DNA of 64,000 bases from Nocardioides alpinus (GTDB lineage Bacteria; Actinomycetota; Actinomycetes; Propionibacteriales; Nocardioidaceae), in NCBI RefSeq assembly GCF_900112035.1, contig NZ_FOKC01000005.1:272742-336741 (forward strand). The letters run 5' to 3'. The first letter of the stretch is position 1; every line of letters begins with the position of its first letter. The position numbers were made by a program, and so were the translations under genes. Shown here piece after piece: positions 44,476 to 53,609 of this stretch. The notes under the pieces are model-generated. The model saw only the letters and a program-made list of their open reading frames with translations. It searched no databases and was not told the DNA's origin.

Positions 44476-45042
44476 CTAGTGGTCCGGGACGCCCACGTCG
44501 TAGACGTCGAGGAGCTGGGCGAGGGTCCGGTAGTAGCCGACGAGGACCACGAGCTCGGTGATCGTCGTGGTGCCGAGTACGCCCGCCAGGTCGTCGTACT
44601 CCTCCGTGGTGAGGCGCGAGCGGTCGGCGAGCAGCCGCCGACACAGTGCGTACGCCGACGCCTCGACCGCGTCGGTCGTCGTGAACGTCCCGCCGGCGAC
44701 GGCGGCGAGCTCGTCGTCGGTCAGGCCGACGGCACGGCCGACCCGCTCGTGGGCGTGCTGCTCGAAGGCGCTGCCCGTGGCGGCGGCGACCGCGAGGATC
44801 GCGATCTCGCGTACGCGGTCGGTGAGGCCGGTGGCGTAGCGCACCGCGCTGCCCAGCTCCTGCAACGGGGCACCGAGAGCGGGCTCGTGGACCATCACCC
44901 CGAAGGGACCGGTCAGCGCGCCGGTATGGGTGGTCAGGGCGAAGTGCTGCGTGCCGCTGCCGCGCGGTCCGCCGACGATGTGGTCGTGCAGCGCGCGCTG
45001 CTCGGCGGTCATGTCCGCGGGGGTCAGGTCGGGCAGTCGCAT
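44476..45042 (-). CDS. AhpD/carboxymuconolactone decarboxylase-like protein
   Basis: 188 residues, all helical, of the CMD/AhpD-like family: HTGALTGPFGVMVHEP, TDRVREIAILAVAAATGSAFEQHAHERVG (the Glu and His of the family motif) and LVVLVGYYRTLAQLL. It lacks the CxxC of peroxidase-active AhpD, so it is more likely a lactone decarboxylase-like or uncharacterised enzyme. RBS GAGGAG before the ATG. Confidence 0.83.
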   Translation of the reverse strand: MRLPDLTPADMTAEQRALHDHIVGGPRGSGTQHFALTTHTGALTGPFGVMVHEPALGAPLQELGSAVRYATGLTDRVREIAILAVAAATGSAFEQHAHERVGRAVGLTDDELAAVAGGTFTTTDAVEASAYALCRRLLADRSRLTTEEYDDLAGVLGTTTITELVVLVGYYRTLAQLLDVYDVGVPDH

Positions 45043-45061
45043 GCGGTGATCTCCTCGTGAC

Positions 45062-45087
45062 GGCGCCCGGCGCGGAGGCCGGGCGCC
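45062..45087 (-). terminator. terminator of the CsbD-like gene
   Basis: Ten-bp GC stem GGCGCCCGGC (45062-45071) with its complement (45078-45087) and a six-base loop, 18 bp after the stop of the minus-strand CsbD-like gene. Confidence 0.7.
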
Positions 45088-45105
45088 CTCATGATGCCTG
45101 TGAGG

Positions 45106-45279
45106 TCACTTCTTGAAGGCGTCCTTGACGTTCTCGCCGGCCTGCTTGACGTCGGAGGCGGCCTGGTCCTTCTTGCCCTCGGCCTTGAGCTCGTCGTTGT
45201 TCGTGACGTCGCCCGCGACCTCCTTGGCCTTGCCGGCGATGTCCTGGGCGGCGTTCTTGGCCTTGTCGGCGATACCCAT
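45106..45279 (-). CDS. CsbD-family stress protein
   Basis: 57 residues: GIADKAKNAAQDIAGKAKEV, TNNDELKAEGKKDQA and a Lys/Ala-rich helical rest, the classic CsbD pattern of a small highly charged stress-induced protein. RBS AAGGAG six bases upstream. In Bacillus such genes belong to the SigB regulon; a SigB/SigF-type sigma factor is present at 35.6 kb in this window, but control here is inferred. Confidence 0.88.
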   Translation of the reverse strand: MGIADKAKNAAQDIAGKAKEVAGDVTNNDELKAEGKKDQAASDVKQAGENVKDAFKK

Positions 45280-45388
45280 GGTGGGCTCCTTCTCTCGGTG
45301 TGGTGGTGCTGTCGGGAGTTGGTCGCGCGGAGCCGGGACTTCGTCACGCGGGTGTGAGTCAGATCTCCTGCTCGGGCATATTGGCCCC

Positions 45389-45778
45389 ATGCGTTTCACC
45401 GAGCACGAGCTGACCGTCGCCGTGACGTCCGCCGCCAAGGTCGTGGCCGGCGGCAAGGCGCGCCGCCGCACCACGGACGAGGCGGCGTGGGAGGCGATGA
45501 GCAAGCTCGACCGCTACCACCTGCTCGAGGCCGTCGGCAGCCAGGTGCTGCCCGTGATGCTCGCGCTGCCCGACATCGAGGTCGAGGCGGGCACCCGACC
45601 GACCTTCACCGACGAGCAGATCGTCGCCGCGGTCGAGCAGACCCTCGGCGACAGCGGCGTCGGACGGCTGCGGCAGAAGGTGGCGGTCGCCGCCCGCCTC
45701 ACGCTCGTGCGTACGGCGCTGGCGCAGCTGCCGGTGCGCCAGGACCCGGACGCGCTGATCGTCCCCGACCACCTCTGA
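45389..45778 (+). CDS. helical protein of unknown function
   Basis: 129 residues, soluble and helical (MRFTEHELTVAVTSAAKVVA; DEQIVAAVEQTLGDSG; LRQKVAVAARLTLVRTAL). CATATT lies six bases before the ATG, suggesting leaderless expression. No recognised family. Divergent from the CsbD-like gene. Confidence 0.65.
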   Translation: MRFTEHELTVAVTSAAKVVAGGKARRRTTDEAAWEAMSKLDRYHLLEAVGSQVLPVMLALPDIEVEAGTRPTFTDEQIVAAVEQTLGDSGVGRLRQKVAVAARLTLVRTALAQLPVRQDPDALIVPDHL

Positions 45779-45837
45779 GCCGCCCGTCGGGGAACCCTGA
45801 GAGTCGCGCTCAGGTTGGGTGCGTACCGTCGGGTGCG

Positions 45838-46632
45838 ATGACTTCCCTGATGCGTACGACCCGAACCCGTGTCGCCCTGGGCGCCCTCGCGACGACCGCA
45901 CTGCTCACCCTCTCCGCCTGCGGCGGGGGAGACAGCGACTCCGCGAGCGCCGACAAGGACGCCTCCGCCAGCCCCTCGACGAGCGAGAGCGCCGACGCGG
46001 ACGCTCCCGCGGGTGCCGAGCCCGACCTGGAGGGGATCCCGGACGTCGTCGCCGAGGTCAACGGCGAAGAGGTCACCAAGGACGAGTTCGTCCCGATCTA
46101 CGAGTCGCAGTACGCCCAGGCTGCCCAGCAGGCGCAGACGACCGGCCAGGCCCCCGACGAGGAGGCGCTCAAGAAGCAGACCGTCGACAACCTCGTGGAC
46201 ACCGAGCTGCTCGCCCAGGAGGCCGAGTCGCGCGGCATCGAGGTCAGCGACGAGGACGTCGACGCCGAGCTCGCCGACATCGCCGAGCAGAACCAGATGG
46301 GCTCCGCCGACGAGCTGCTGGCCGCGGTCGTCGAGCAGGGGGTGACCGAGGAGCAGGCGCTCGAGCAGGTCGAGACCCAGCTGATGGTCGAGCAGCTCGT
46401 CGAGGACGAGGACGGTCCGCTCGAGCCGACCGACAAGGAGCTCCGCGCCCTCTACGCGCAGGTCAAGCAGCAGGCGGCCCAGTCGGGTGGCGGCGCTGCC
46501 CAGCAGATCCCGCCGTTCGCCCAGGCCCGGGCCCAGCTCGTCGAGCAGGCCACCTCACAGAAGGTCGGCGAGGTCGCCCAGACCCTGGTCGAGGGGCTCC
46601 GCGAGGACGCGGACATCACGATCAACCTCTGA
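45838..46632 (+). CDS. SurA-N-domain lipoprotein (foldase-type)
   Basis: 264 residues. Signal and lipobox TLSAC (Cys ~30), a Gly/Ser/Asp-rich linker, then a SurA-like N-terminal domain (about 70-230): VNGEEVTKDEFVPIYESQYA, KKQTVDNLVDTELLAQEAES and RGIEVSDEDVDAEL. The parvulin PPIase domain is missing, so it is a chaperone-like rather than an isomerase protein. Probably helps fold exported proteins at the outer face of the membrane. Confidence 0.8.
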   Translation: MTSLMRTTRTRVALGALATTALLTLSACGGGDSDSASADKDASASPSTSESADADAPAGAEPDLEGIPDVVAEVNGEEVTKDEFVPIYESQYAQAAQQAQTTGQAPDEEALKKQTVDNLVDTELLAQEAESRGIEVSDEDVDAELADIAEQNQMGSADELLAAVVEQGVTEEQALEQVETQLMVEQLVEDEDGPLEPTDKELRALYAQVKQQAAQSGGGAAQQIPPFAQARAQLVEQATSQKVGEVAQTLVEGLREDADITINL

Positions 46633-46782
46633 TCGAGTGGTGCGCACCGGCCTCGCGCCACGGATCACCTGCGCTGAGGTCGCGCGACCACTGGTTCCGC
46701 GCCGGACGAACCTGCGTCTCCGGACGACCAGTTCTGCGATGTTGCTCTCCCGTTCCCCCCGTGTGGCACTAATGTGGACCCC

Positions 46783-48951
46783 GTGCCCCTGAGCCGTGTG
46801 AGCCCGCACCCACGCGTCGAGTCACGGATCGGTCCTCCGTCCGCGACCGACAGCGCTGCGCTCGCGCCGCGGTGGGCGCTGGCCTGCGCTGTCGCCTACG
46901 CGGTCCTGGCGGTCCTGGCGCGCCTCACCGTGGTGGACGGCCAGACGGTGAGCCTGGTGTGGCCGGGCGCCGGTGTCGCCATCCTCTGGCTGCTCGCGGA
47001 GTCGCCGCAGCGTCAGTGGCGGGTGCTGGTGCCGCTCGGCCTGATCCATTCGTCCGTGGCCTGGTTGACCGACGCGCCTGCCGCCGTGGTCGTCCTCGGG
47101 TCCCTGTCGCTGGTCTGCCAGACCTGGGTGAGCGTCGCGCTCGTCCGCCGGTGGTGTCCCACGCTCCTCGGCGCGGGCGGCACCGAGAGCTTCCGCTCAC
47201 CCCGTTCGCTGGCCTACGTGTGCGGAGCAGCCGCCCTCGGCAGCCTGCTGGGAGCCCTCATCGGCACCCTGGGCGTGTGGTTCGTCTCCGGTGACGGGTG
47301 GGACGCCTGGGTGCCGCAGGCCTGGTTCGGCCGACAGTTCACCGGCATCGTGGTCTTCGGGTGCGTCGGGCACCTGGCGTGGGAGTGGTACACCCAGCGC
47401 GTCCCTCGACGCACGCAGGGGGGAAGCCGACGCGAGCTGGTCGTGCTCTGGGCGGTCTCCACGGTGGTGGTGCCGCTCGTCTTCCTGCAGCCGCTGCCGC
47501 TCGTCTTCCTCGTCATGCCCCTCGCCGTCTGGTCCGCGGCGCGGTTCCCGACCTTCGTCGCCGCGCTCCACGCGCTCGCACTCGGGGTGGGCGGTCTCCT
47601 GCTGACGTTGGTGGGGCTCGGCCCGTCGGTGGACCTGAGCTCGGCCCCGTTGCACCAGACGCTCGTCGCGCAGGTGTTCCTGGTCGCCGTGCTGCTGACC
47701 GGCCTGTTCGTCGGCACGCTGAGCGACCGCATCGACGAGCTGCTGGTGCGGATGGGCGAGGCGCGCGCGCGGGCGGCCGAGCAGGCCGAGCTGCTCGGGG
47801 AGATGACCGAGAGCATGGACGAGGGGCTGATCGTCCTCGACCGCGACGGCACCATCGAGCGCAGCAACGGCGCCAGCCGTCGTCTGGCCCACCGGGTGTG
47901 CCCGGGTGGCACGGATGCCGAGGCCCTGGCTGGTCTGGTGGAGCTCGTGCTGCACCCGCCCGCGGCGGACGCGAGCTCCGCGCGCGCCGAGCTCGGGGTG
48001 GGGGACGTGCAGCTGCAGCTGGAGTCGGGCGAGGACCTCGTGCTGGCCGTGTCACGGGCCGACCTGGCGAACCAGCAGAGTGACGACGGCCGTTCGGGTG
48101 TCCTGCTCGTGCTCGGGGACGTGACCGCTCACCGCAAGGGCCTCCGTCCGCTGGTGAGCTTCGCCTCGACGGCCGCGCACGACCTCCGGGGTCCGCTCAC
48201 GGCCGTACGGGCATGGCTCGAGCTGGCTGCGCACGACCTTCCCGCCCAGAGCGACGTGCTGGCGTCGGTCAGGCGCGCGGAGCAGTCCGCGATCCAGATG
48301 GCCGGCCTGATCGACGACCTGCTGGCGCAGGCCGTGGCCGAGGCGGGGGACCTGGTGGTGACCGACGTCGACTTGGCCGGACCGGACGGGACCCTGGCCC
48401 GGACGTCAGCGCTCCTCGGTCCCGATGACGTGCTCGAGATTCCGGACGACGGGCTGCCTGCGGTGCGCGGCGACGAGGTTGCGCTCAGGCAGCTCTTCGC
48501 CAACCTCGTCGGCAACGCCGTCAAGTACTCCCGCCCGGGCGTGCCGGCCCAGGTGCGGGTGAGCGCACGACGACGCGGCTCCCGCGTGGTGATCGACGTC
48601 GAGGACAACGGCGTCGGCATCGCCGAGCGCGAGCGGCAGGTGATCTTCGAGAGGTTCCACCGCGCTGCCGCCACCCGCGCCGAGCACGGCGGGACCGGCA
48701 TGGGGCTGGCCATCTGCCAGACCATCGTGCAGCGTCACGGTGGCTCCATCGAGTGCCTCGCGGCCGACCCCGGGCCGGGATCTGTGTTCCGTCTCGACCT
48801 GCCGGCGGCGACGCCCGAGGTGACGGCGGCGACGCCCGAGGTGCTGGCGGCGACGCCAGAGCTGACCGTGGTCAGCGACCTGCCTGCGCCGACGCCCGAC
48901 GCGCCGACGCCCGAAGCGCTGACGCCCGACGACGAGCGGGCCACGGCCTAG
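46783..48951 (+). CDS. MASE1 membrane-sensor histidine kinase (orphan)
   Basis: 722 residues. N-terminal MASE1 membrane sensor with about eight TM segments (LVWPGAGVAILWLLAE early, 30-310), a PAS-like region (LIVLDRDGTIERSNGASRRLA), a HisKA helix with phospho-His in TAAHDLRGPLTAVRAW, and a HATPase domain (NLVGNAVKYS; DNGVGIAERER; GTGMGLAI). The C-terminal tail is three seven-residue AATPEVx repeats, then Pro/Thr-rich. GTG 46783 with TAATGT seven bases upstream indicates a leaderless message. No response regulator adjoins. Confidence 0.9.
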   Translation: MPLSRVSPHPRVESRIGPPSATDSAALAPRWALACAVAYAVLAVLARLTVVDGQTVSLVWPGAGVAILWLLAESPQRQWRVLVPLGLIHSSVAWLTDAPAAVVVLGSLSLVCQTWVSVALVRRWCPTLLGAGGTESFRSPRSLAYVCGAAALGSLLGALIGTLGVWFVSGDGWDAWVPQAWFGRQFTGIVVFGCVGHLAWEWYTQRVPRRTQGGSRRELVVLWAVSTVVVPLVFLQPLPLVFLVMPLAVWSAARFPTFVAALHALALGVGGLLLTLVGLGPSVDLSSAPLHQTLVAQVFLVAVLLTGLFVGTLSDRIDELLVRMGEARARAAEQAELLGEMTESMDEGLIVLDRDGTIERSNGASRRLAHRVCPGGTDAEALAGLVELVLHPPAADASSARAELGVGDVQLQLESGEDLVLAVSRADLANQQSDDGRSGVLLVLGDVTAHRKGLRPLVSFASTAAHDLRGPLTAVRAWLELAAHDLPAQSDVLASVRRAEQSAIQMAGLIDDLLAQAVAEAGDLVVTDVDLAGPDGTLARTSALLGPDDVLEIPDDGLPAVRGDEVALRQLFANLVGNAVKYSRPGVPAQVRVSARRRGSRVVIDVEDNGVGIAERERQVIFERFHRAAATRAEHGGTGMGLAICQTIVQRHGGSIECLAADPGPGSVFRLDLPAATPEVTAATPEVLAATPELTVVSDLPAPTPDAPTPEALTPDDERATA
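48805..48867. repeat. 21-bp tandem repeat, three copies
   Basis: Three 21-bp units code AATPEV plus one variable residue, at the end of the MASE1 kinase. Multiple of three, so in frame. Confidence 0.85.
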
Positions 48952-48974
48952 GTCGCACCTCCCGGGTGGGTTTG

Positions 48975-49012
48975 CGACGCGACCGTCGACCCTGCTCGCT
49001 TCGCTCGCGTCG
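48975..49012. terminator. hairpin between convergent kinase and icmF
   Basis: CGACGCGA (48975-48982) pairs with TCGCGTCG (49005-49012); a shorter GCTCGCTTCGC palindrome is inside. Lies between two convergent stops 68 bp apart. Confidence 0.5.
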
Positions 49013-49019
49013 GCGAGGC

Positions 49020-52000
49020 TCAGACGTTCCGGCGGTACTGGCCGCCGACCTCGAAGAACGCCTCGGTCACCTGCTGCAGCGAGCACACCCGCGCCGCGTC
49101 CATCAGGACCGCGAACACGTTGTCGCCGGAGATCGCGGCGTCCTTGAGCCGGGCCAGCGCCTCCTGCGCCTCGGCGCCGTGGGTGGACTGGAAGGCGCGC
49201 ACGCGGGAGAGCTGGGACTCCTTCTCGGCCTCGGTCGCGCGGGCGAGCTCGATCTCCTTGGGCTGGGCGTCGGCAGCCGACTCCTTGACGAAGGTGTTGA
49301 CCCCGATGAGGGGCAGCGAGCCATCGTGCTTGCGGTGCTCGTAGAGCATCGACTCGTCCTGGATCCGGCCCCGCTGGTAGCCGGTCTCCATCGCCCCGAG
49401 CACGCCGCCGCGCTCGTTGATCGAGTCGAACTCGGCCAGCACGGCCTTCTCGACGAGGTCGGTGAGGTCGTCGATGATGAAGGACCCCTGGAGGGGGTTC
49501 TCGTTCATCGCCAGGCCCCACTCGCGGTTGATGATCAGCTGGATCGCCAGCGCGCGGCGTACGGAGTCCTCCGTCGGGGTCGTCACGGCCTCGTCGTAGG
49601 CGTTGGTGTGGAGGCTGTTGGCGTTGTCGTAGATCGCGATCAGCGCCTGCAGCGTGGTGCGGATGTCGTTGAAGTCCATCTCCTGCGCGTGCAGCGACCG
49701 GCCGCTCGTCTGGACGTGGTACTTCAGCTTCTGCGAGCGCTCGGAGGCGCCGTACTTCTCCTTCATCGTCACCGCCCAGATGCGGCGGGCGACGCGGCCG
49801 AGCACGCTGTACTCGGGGTCCATGCCGTTGGAGAAGAAGAACGACAGGTTGGGCGCGAAGTCGTCGATCTTCATGCCGCGCGCGAGGTAGGCCTCGACGT
49901 AGGTGAAGCCGTTGGCGAGGGTGAAGGCGAGCTGGCTGATGGGGTTCGCCCCGGCCTCGGCGATGTGGTAGCCGGAGATCGACACGGAGTAGAAGTTGCG
50001 CACCTGCTGCTCGATGAACCACTCCTGGATGTCGGCCATCATCCGCAGGCAGAACTCGGTGGAGAACAGAGCGGTGTTCTGGCCCTGGTCCTCCTTGAGG
50101 ATGTCGGCCTGCACGGTGCCGCGGACGTTGGCGAGTGCGTACGCCGCCAGCTCGGCGCGCTCCTCGGCGCTGGGCTGGCGCGACTCCCGCTCGGTGAAGG
50201 CCTCGACCTGCTGGTCGATCGCAGTGTTGAGGAAGAACGCGAGCACGGTGGGGGCAGGGCCGTTGATGGTCAGCGACACCGACGTCGTCGGGGCGACCAG
50301 GTCGAAGCCGTCGAAGAGCTCCTTCATGTCGTCGAGCGTCGCGACCGAGACGCCGGACGTGCCGACCTTGCCGTAGACGTCGGGGCGCGGGTCGGGGTCC
50401 CGGCCGTAGAGGGTGACGGAGTCGAACGCGGTGGAGAGGCGGGTCGCGTCGTTGCCGTGGCTGAGGATCTTGAAGCGGCGGTTGGTGCGCGCCGGGTCCC
50501 CCTCGCCGGCGAACATCCGGGCCGGGTCCTCGTTGTCGCGCTTGAACGGGAAGACGCCCGCGGTGAAGGGGTAGTAGCCCGGGAGGTTCTCGTTGCGCCA
50601 GAACGTCACCAGCTCGCCGTGGTCGGTGAAGCGCGGCAGTGAGACGCGCGGGATCGGGTTACCGCTGAGCGACTCCTTGGTGAGCTTGGTGTGGATCTCG
50701 CGGTCGCGCACCACGACGACCTGCTCGTCGCCGGAGTAGGACTCCACGACGGACGGCCAGCCGGCGATCTGGTCGGCGACCTCGTGGGGGACGGCCTTGC
50801 GGGCCTCGTCCAGCAGCTGGTCGAGCGCCTTGGTTTCGACACGGGCTCCTTCGTCGCCCTGCTCAACCAGCGGCGTCGAGAGCTGGTCGGCGACGTACTG
50901 CACGCGCTGGAGGTTGCGCGCCGCCTCGGCCAGCTCGGACGTACGCGCGTGGTAGCCGCGGACCGTCTCGGTGATCTCGGAGAGGTAGCGGACCCGGTCG
51001 GCCGGGACGACCTGCCGGATGCCGGAGGAGTGGCGTACGTCGACGTGCGGCAGCGTGCCCTCCTGCACCTCGAGCCCGGCGCCGGCGAGCTCGGCACGGA
51101 GGTGCTGGTAGAGCGCGGTGACGCCGTCGTCGTTGAAGGTGGCCGCGCTCGTGCCGAAGACCGGCATCTCGTGGGGCTGCTTGCCGAAGGCGTTGCGGTT
51201 GCGGACGAGTTGGCGGCCCACGTCGCGCAGTGCGTCCTTGGCTCCGCGGCGCTCGAACTTGTTGATCGCGACGGTGTCGGCGAAGTCGAGCATGTCGATC
51301 TTCTCCAGCTGCGACGCGGCGCCGAACTCCGGCGTCATGACGTAGAGCGAGTGGTCGACGAGCGGCACGATGCCCGCGTCGCCCTGACCGATGCCGGGCG
51401 TCTCGACGATCACCAGGTCGTGGCCCGCGGCCTTCATCACGTCGATCACGTCGGCGAGGTGCTCGGGCACCTCGTGGGCACCGCGCGTGGCGAGGGAGCG
51501 GAAGAACACCCGGTCGCCGTCGAGCGAGTTGGCCCGGATCCGGTCACCGAGCAGTGCGCCCCCACCCTTGCGGCGGGTGGGGTCGACCGCGATGACGGCG
51601 ATCTTGAGCTTGTCCTGCTGGTCGGTGCGGAAGCGGCGTACGACCTCGTCGGTGAGCGACGACTTGCCCGAGCCACCGGTGCCGGTGATGCCCAGGACGG
51701 GCACGACGCGGCGCGACGCAGCGGCGCGGATCTCGGCGAGCATCGCGTCGTCGAGGCGGCCGGCCTCGGCTCCGGTGAGGGCGCGCGCGACGGCGAAGCG
51801 GTCCCCCGTGAGGACCTGCTCGGCGCTCACCGCGCCGGCTGCCCACAGGTCGACGTCGCAGTCGGCGACGACGGAGTTGATCATCCCGACGAGGCCCATC
51901 TTCTGGCCGTCCTCGGGGGAGAAGATGGTCACGCCGGACTCGCGCAGCCGGGTGATCTCGGACGGCACGATCACGCCGCCACCGCCGCCGACGACCTGGA

Positions 52001-52277
52001 CGTGGCCGGCGCCCTGGGCGCGCAGCGACTCGACGAGGTACTCGAAGTACTCCACGTGCCCGCCCTGGTAGGACGAGACCGCGACGCCCTGCACGTCCTC
52101 CTCGAGCGCGGCGGTGACGACCTCCTGCACGGAGCGGTTGTGGCCGAGGTGGATCACCTCGCAGCCCTGGCTCATGAAGATCCGCCGCATGATGTTGATC
52201 GACGCGTCGTGGCCGTCGAAGAGCGCGGAGGCGGTGACGAGGCGGATCGGGTTCGTGGGCGTGTGCAGGGCGGCCAT
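49020..52277 (-). CDS. icmF: fused isobutyryl-CoA mutase, B12-dependent
   Basis: 1085 residues in IcmF order. B12-binding domain at the N-terminus (LFDGHDASINIMRRIFMS; the His is the cobalt ligand), a MeaI-type G-protein chaperone (about 195-430; GITGTGGSGKSSLTDEV P-loop, then VDPTRRKGGG and INKFERRGA), a linker and a mutase (alpha/beta) barrel (about 500-1085; SISGYHIAEAGANPISQLAF). It interconverts isobutyryl- and n-butyryl-CoA, in valine or fatty-acid metabolism. Residues ~469-483 contain an in-frame copy of an intergenic palindromic repeat. ATG 52277 with TACTAT six bases upstream is preferred to one 18 bases earlier. Confidence 0.93.
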   Translation of the reverse strand: MAALHTPTNPIRLVTASALFDGHDASINIMRRIFMSQGCEVIHLGHNRSVQEVVTAALEEDVQGVAVSSYQGGHVEYFEYLVESLRAQGAGHVQVVGGGGGVIVPSEITRLRESGVTIFSPEDGQKMGLVGMINSVVADCDVDLWAAGAVSAEQVLTGDRFAVARALTGAEAGRLDDAMLAEIRAAASRRVVPVLGITGTGGSGKSSLTDEVVRRFRTDQQDKLKIAVIAVDPTRRKGGGALLGDRIRANSLDGDRVFFRSLATRGAHEVPEHLADVIDVMKAAGHDLVIVETPGIGQGDAGIVPLVDHSLYVMTPEFGAASQLEKIDMLDFADTVAINKFERRGAKDALRDVGRQLVRNRNAFGKQPHEMPVFGTSAATFNDDGVTALYQHLRAELAGAGLEVQEGTLPHVDVRHSSGIRQVVPADRVRYLSEITETVRGYHARTSELAEAARNLQRVQYVADQLSTPLVEQGDEGARVETKALDQLLDEARKAVPHEVADQIAGWPSVVESYSGDEQVVVVRDREIHTKLTKESLSGNPIPRVSLPRFTDHGELVTFWRNENLPGYYPFTAGVFPFKRDNEDPARMFAGEGDPARTNRRFKILSHGNDATRLSTAFDSVTLYGRDPDPRPDVYGKVGTSGVSVATLDDMKELFDGFDLVAPTTSVSLTINGPAPTVLAFFLNTAIDQQVEAFTERESRQPSAEERAELAAYALANVRGTVQADILKEDQGQNTALFSTEFCLRMMADIQEWFIEQQVRNFYSVSISGYHIAEAGANPISQLAFTLANGFTYVEAYLARGMKIDDFAPNLSFFFSNGMDPEYSVLGRVARRIWAVTMKEKYGASERSQKLKYHVQTSGRSLHAQEMDFNDIRTTLQALIAIYDNANSLHTNAYDEAVTTPTEDSVRRALAIQLIINREWGLAMNENPLQGSFIIDDLTDLVEKAVLAEFDSINERGGVLGAMETGYQRGRIQDESMLYEHRKHDGSLPLIGVNTFVKESAADAQPKEIELARATEAEKESQLSRVRAFQSTHGAEAQEALARLKDAAISGDNVFAVLMDAARVCSLQQVTEAFFEVGGQYRRNV
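50829..50873. repeat. palindromic repeat inside icmF
   Basis: The ends GGTTTCGACACG (50832-50843) and TGCTCAACCAGCGG (50860-50873) are identical to those of the copies between thiB and thiP. The middle differs, and the span is 42 bases here versus 38 in the intergenic copies, so it fits fourteen codons. On the minus strand it codes PLVEQGDEGARVET within the IcmF linker. Confidence 0.9.
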
Positions 52278-52352
52278 CCCCAGATAGTAGGACATCCAAG
52301 TATTACTCGGAAGTCACAAGCCCGAGCGCGCGCCGGCCGGGACGCCGCCCGC

Positions 52353-52844
52353 TCAGAGGGACTCGCCGAGCCCCGTCCGCAGCGCGGTGAGCCGGTCGGT
52401 CAGCTCGCGTACGTCACGCTCCGGAAGGCCGGGCGTCTCGAAGACCGCGCCGTTGAGCGCGAGCGTCGCCTCGTCGACCGCGTCGCGGCCGGCATCGGTG
52501 AGGACCGCCAGCACGACCCGCTTGTCGGCGTCGCCGCGCACGCGCTCGACGTACCCCTGGGCCACGAGCCGGTCGACCGCGCTGGTGACGCTGGTCGGGT
52601 GCACCTGCAGCAGCGAGCCGAGCCGCGACATCGGCATCGCCGCCTCGCGGGCGAAGGACAGCAGGCGCAGCACCTCGTAGCGGGCGAAGGTGAGCCCGCG
52701 CGGTCGCAGCACGGCGTCGATGCGCTCCAGCAGCAGCTGCTGGGCGCGCACGACGGAGGTCACCATCGCCATCCCGTCCGCAGCGTCGGCCCAGCCGTGG
52801 GCCACCCACTGCCGGTGGGCCTCGCCGATCGGGTCGCGGGTCAT
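52353..52844 (-). CDS. MarR-family regulator
   Basis: 163 residues. Winged helix: LTFARYEVLRLLSFA, PMSRLGSLLQVHPTSVTSAVDRLVAQ and DKRVVLAVLTDAGRDAV. TAACCT six bases before the ATG indicates leaderless expression; the promoter overlaps the stop of the BtuF-like gene. It lies directly upstream of icmF on the same strand (75 bp), so it may control that gene. Ligand unknown. Confidence 0.87.
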   Translation of the reverse strand: MTRDPIGEAHRQWVAHGWADAADGMAMVTSVVRAQQLLLERIDAVLRPRGLTFARYEVLRLLSFAREAAMPMSRLGSLLQVHPTSVTSAVDRLVAQGYVERVRGDADKRVVLAVLTDAGRDAVDEATLALNGAVFETPGLPERDVRELTDRLTALRTGLGESL

Positions 52845-52853
52845 GGCTGGAGG

Positions 52854-53609
52854 TTAGCCACCGATCGCCGCCAGCACGGCGTGCGCCTCGACCATCGCCG
52901 GGCCGTACCAGGTCAGCAGCCGCCCCGAGACCAGCTGCGTCGGCGTGCGGAACGCCTCCGGTCCGTCGTCGGCGGTGAAGACGTAGGGCTCGTCCGGCAG
53001 CAGCACGACGTCCGCCCCGGCGCCGTCGATCTCCGCGGACGTCACCGTCGGATAGCGCCCGTCGCGCGCTGCCGGACCATGGGCCAGCACGTTGGTGATC
53101 CCGGCGCGGGTGAGGAGGTCGTCGGTGTAGGTGGAGGACCCGACGACCATCCACGGGTCTCGCCAGATCGGGACGGCGACGGACAGCCGCCGCGGGGCGG
53201 GCGTCGACCAGAGCGCGCGGGCCTCCGTCAGCCAGTCAGGGTCATCGAGGCCCAGCGCCGCGGTCAGGAGACGTGACATCGCGTCGAGCGACTCCTCGAC
53301 GGTCTCGATCCGGGTGACCCACACGCTCACGCCGGCGTCGCGGAGTCGGCGTACGTCGAGCTCCCGGTTCTCCTCCTGGTTGGCGACGACGAGGTCGGGG
53401 GAGAGGGCCCGGATCGCGGCGAGGTCGGGGTTCTTGGTGCCGCGGACGCGGGCCACGTCGAGGTCGGCGGGGTGGGTGCACCAGTCGGTCGCCCCGACGA
53501 GCCGGTCCGGCGCAGAGGCGGCGAGCGCCTCGGTCAGGGAAGGGACGAGCGAGACGATGCGGGTGGCGGGCGCGGTGAGCGGTACGTCGGCGCCGAGGTC
53601 GTCACGCAC
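52854..53609 (-). CDS. BtuF-like helical-backbone metal/cobalamin receptor without signal peptide
   Basis: 251 residues of the class III periplasmic-binding fold: RIVSLVPSLTEALAAS, DRLVGATDWCTHP, DLVVANQEENRELDVRRLRDAGV and WYGPAMVEAHAVL. Group usually binds cobalamin or iron-siderophores for an ABC importer. It has no signal or lipobox, so it would stay in the cytoplasm, and no permease genes are nearby. Its nearness to the B12-dependent icmF suggests cobalamin binding, but this is inference. GTG start overlaps the photolyase gene end by 8 bp. Confidence 0.8.
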   Translation of the reverse strand: MRDDLGADVPLTAPATRIVSLVPSLTEALAASAPDRLVGATDWCTHPADLDVARVRGTKNPDLAAIRALSPDLVVANQEENRELDVRRLRDAGVSVWVTRIETVEESLDAMSRLLTAALGLDDPDWLTEARALWSTPAPRRLSVAVPIWRDPWMVVGSSTYTDDLLTRAGITNVLAHGPAARDGRYPTVTSAEIDGAGADVVLLPDEPYVFTADDGPEAFRTPTQLVSGRLLTWYGPAMVEAHAVLAAIGG

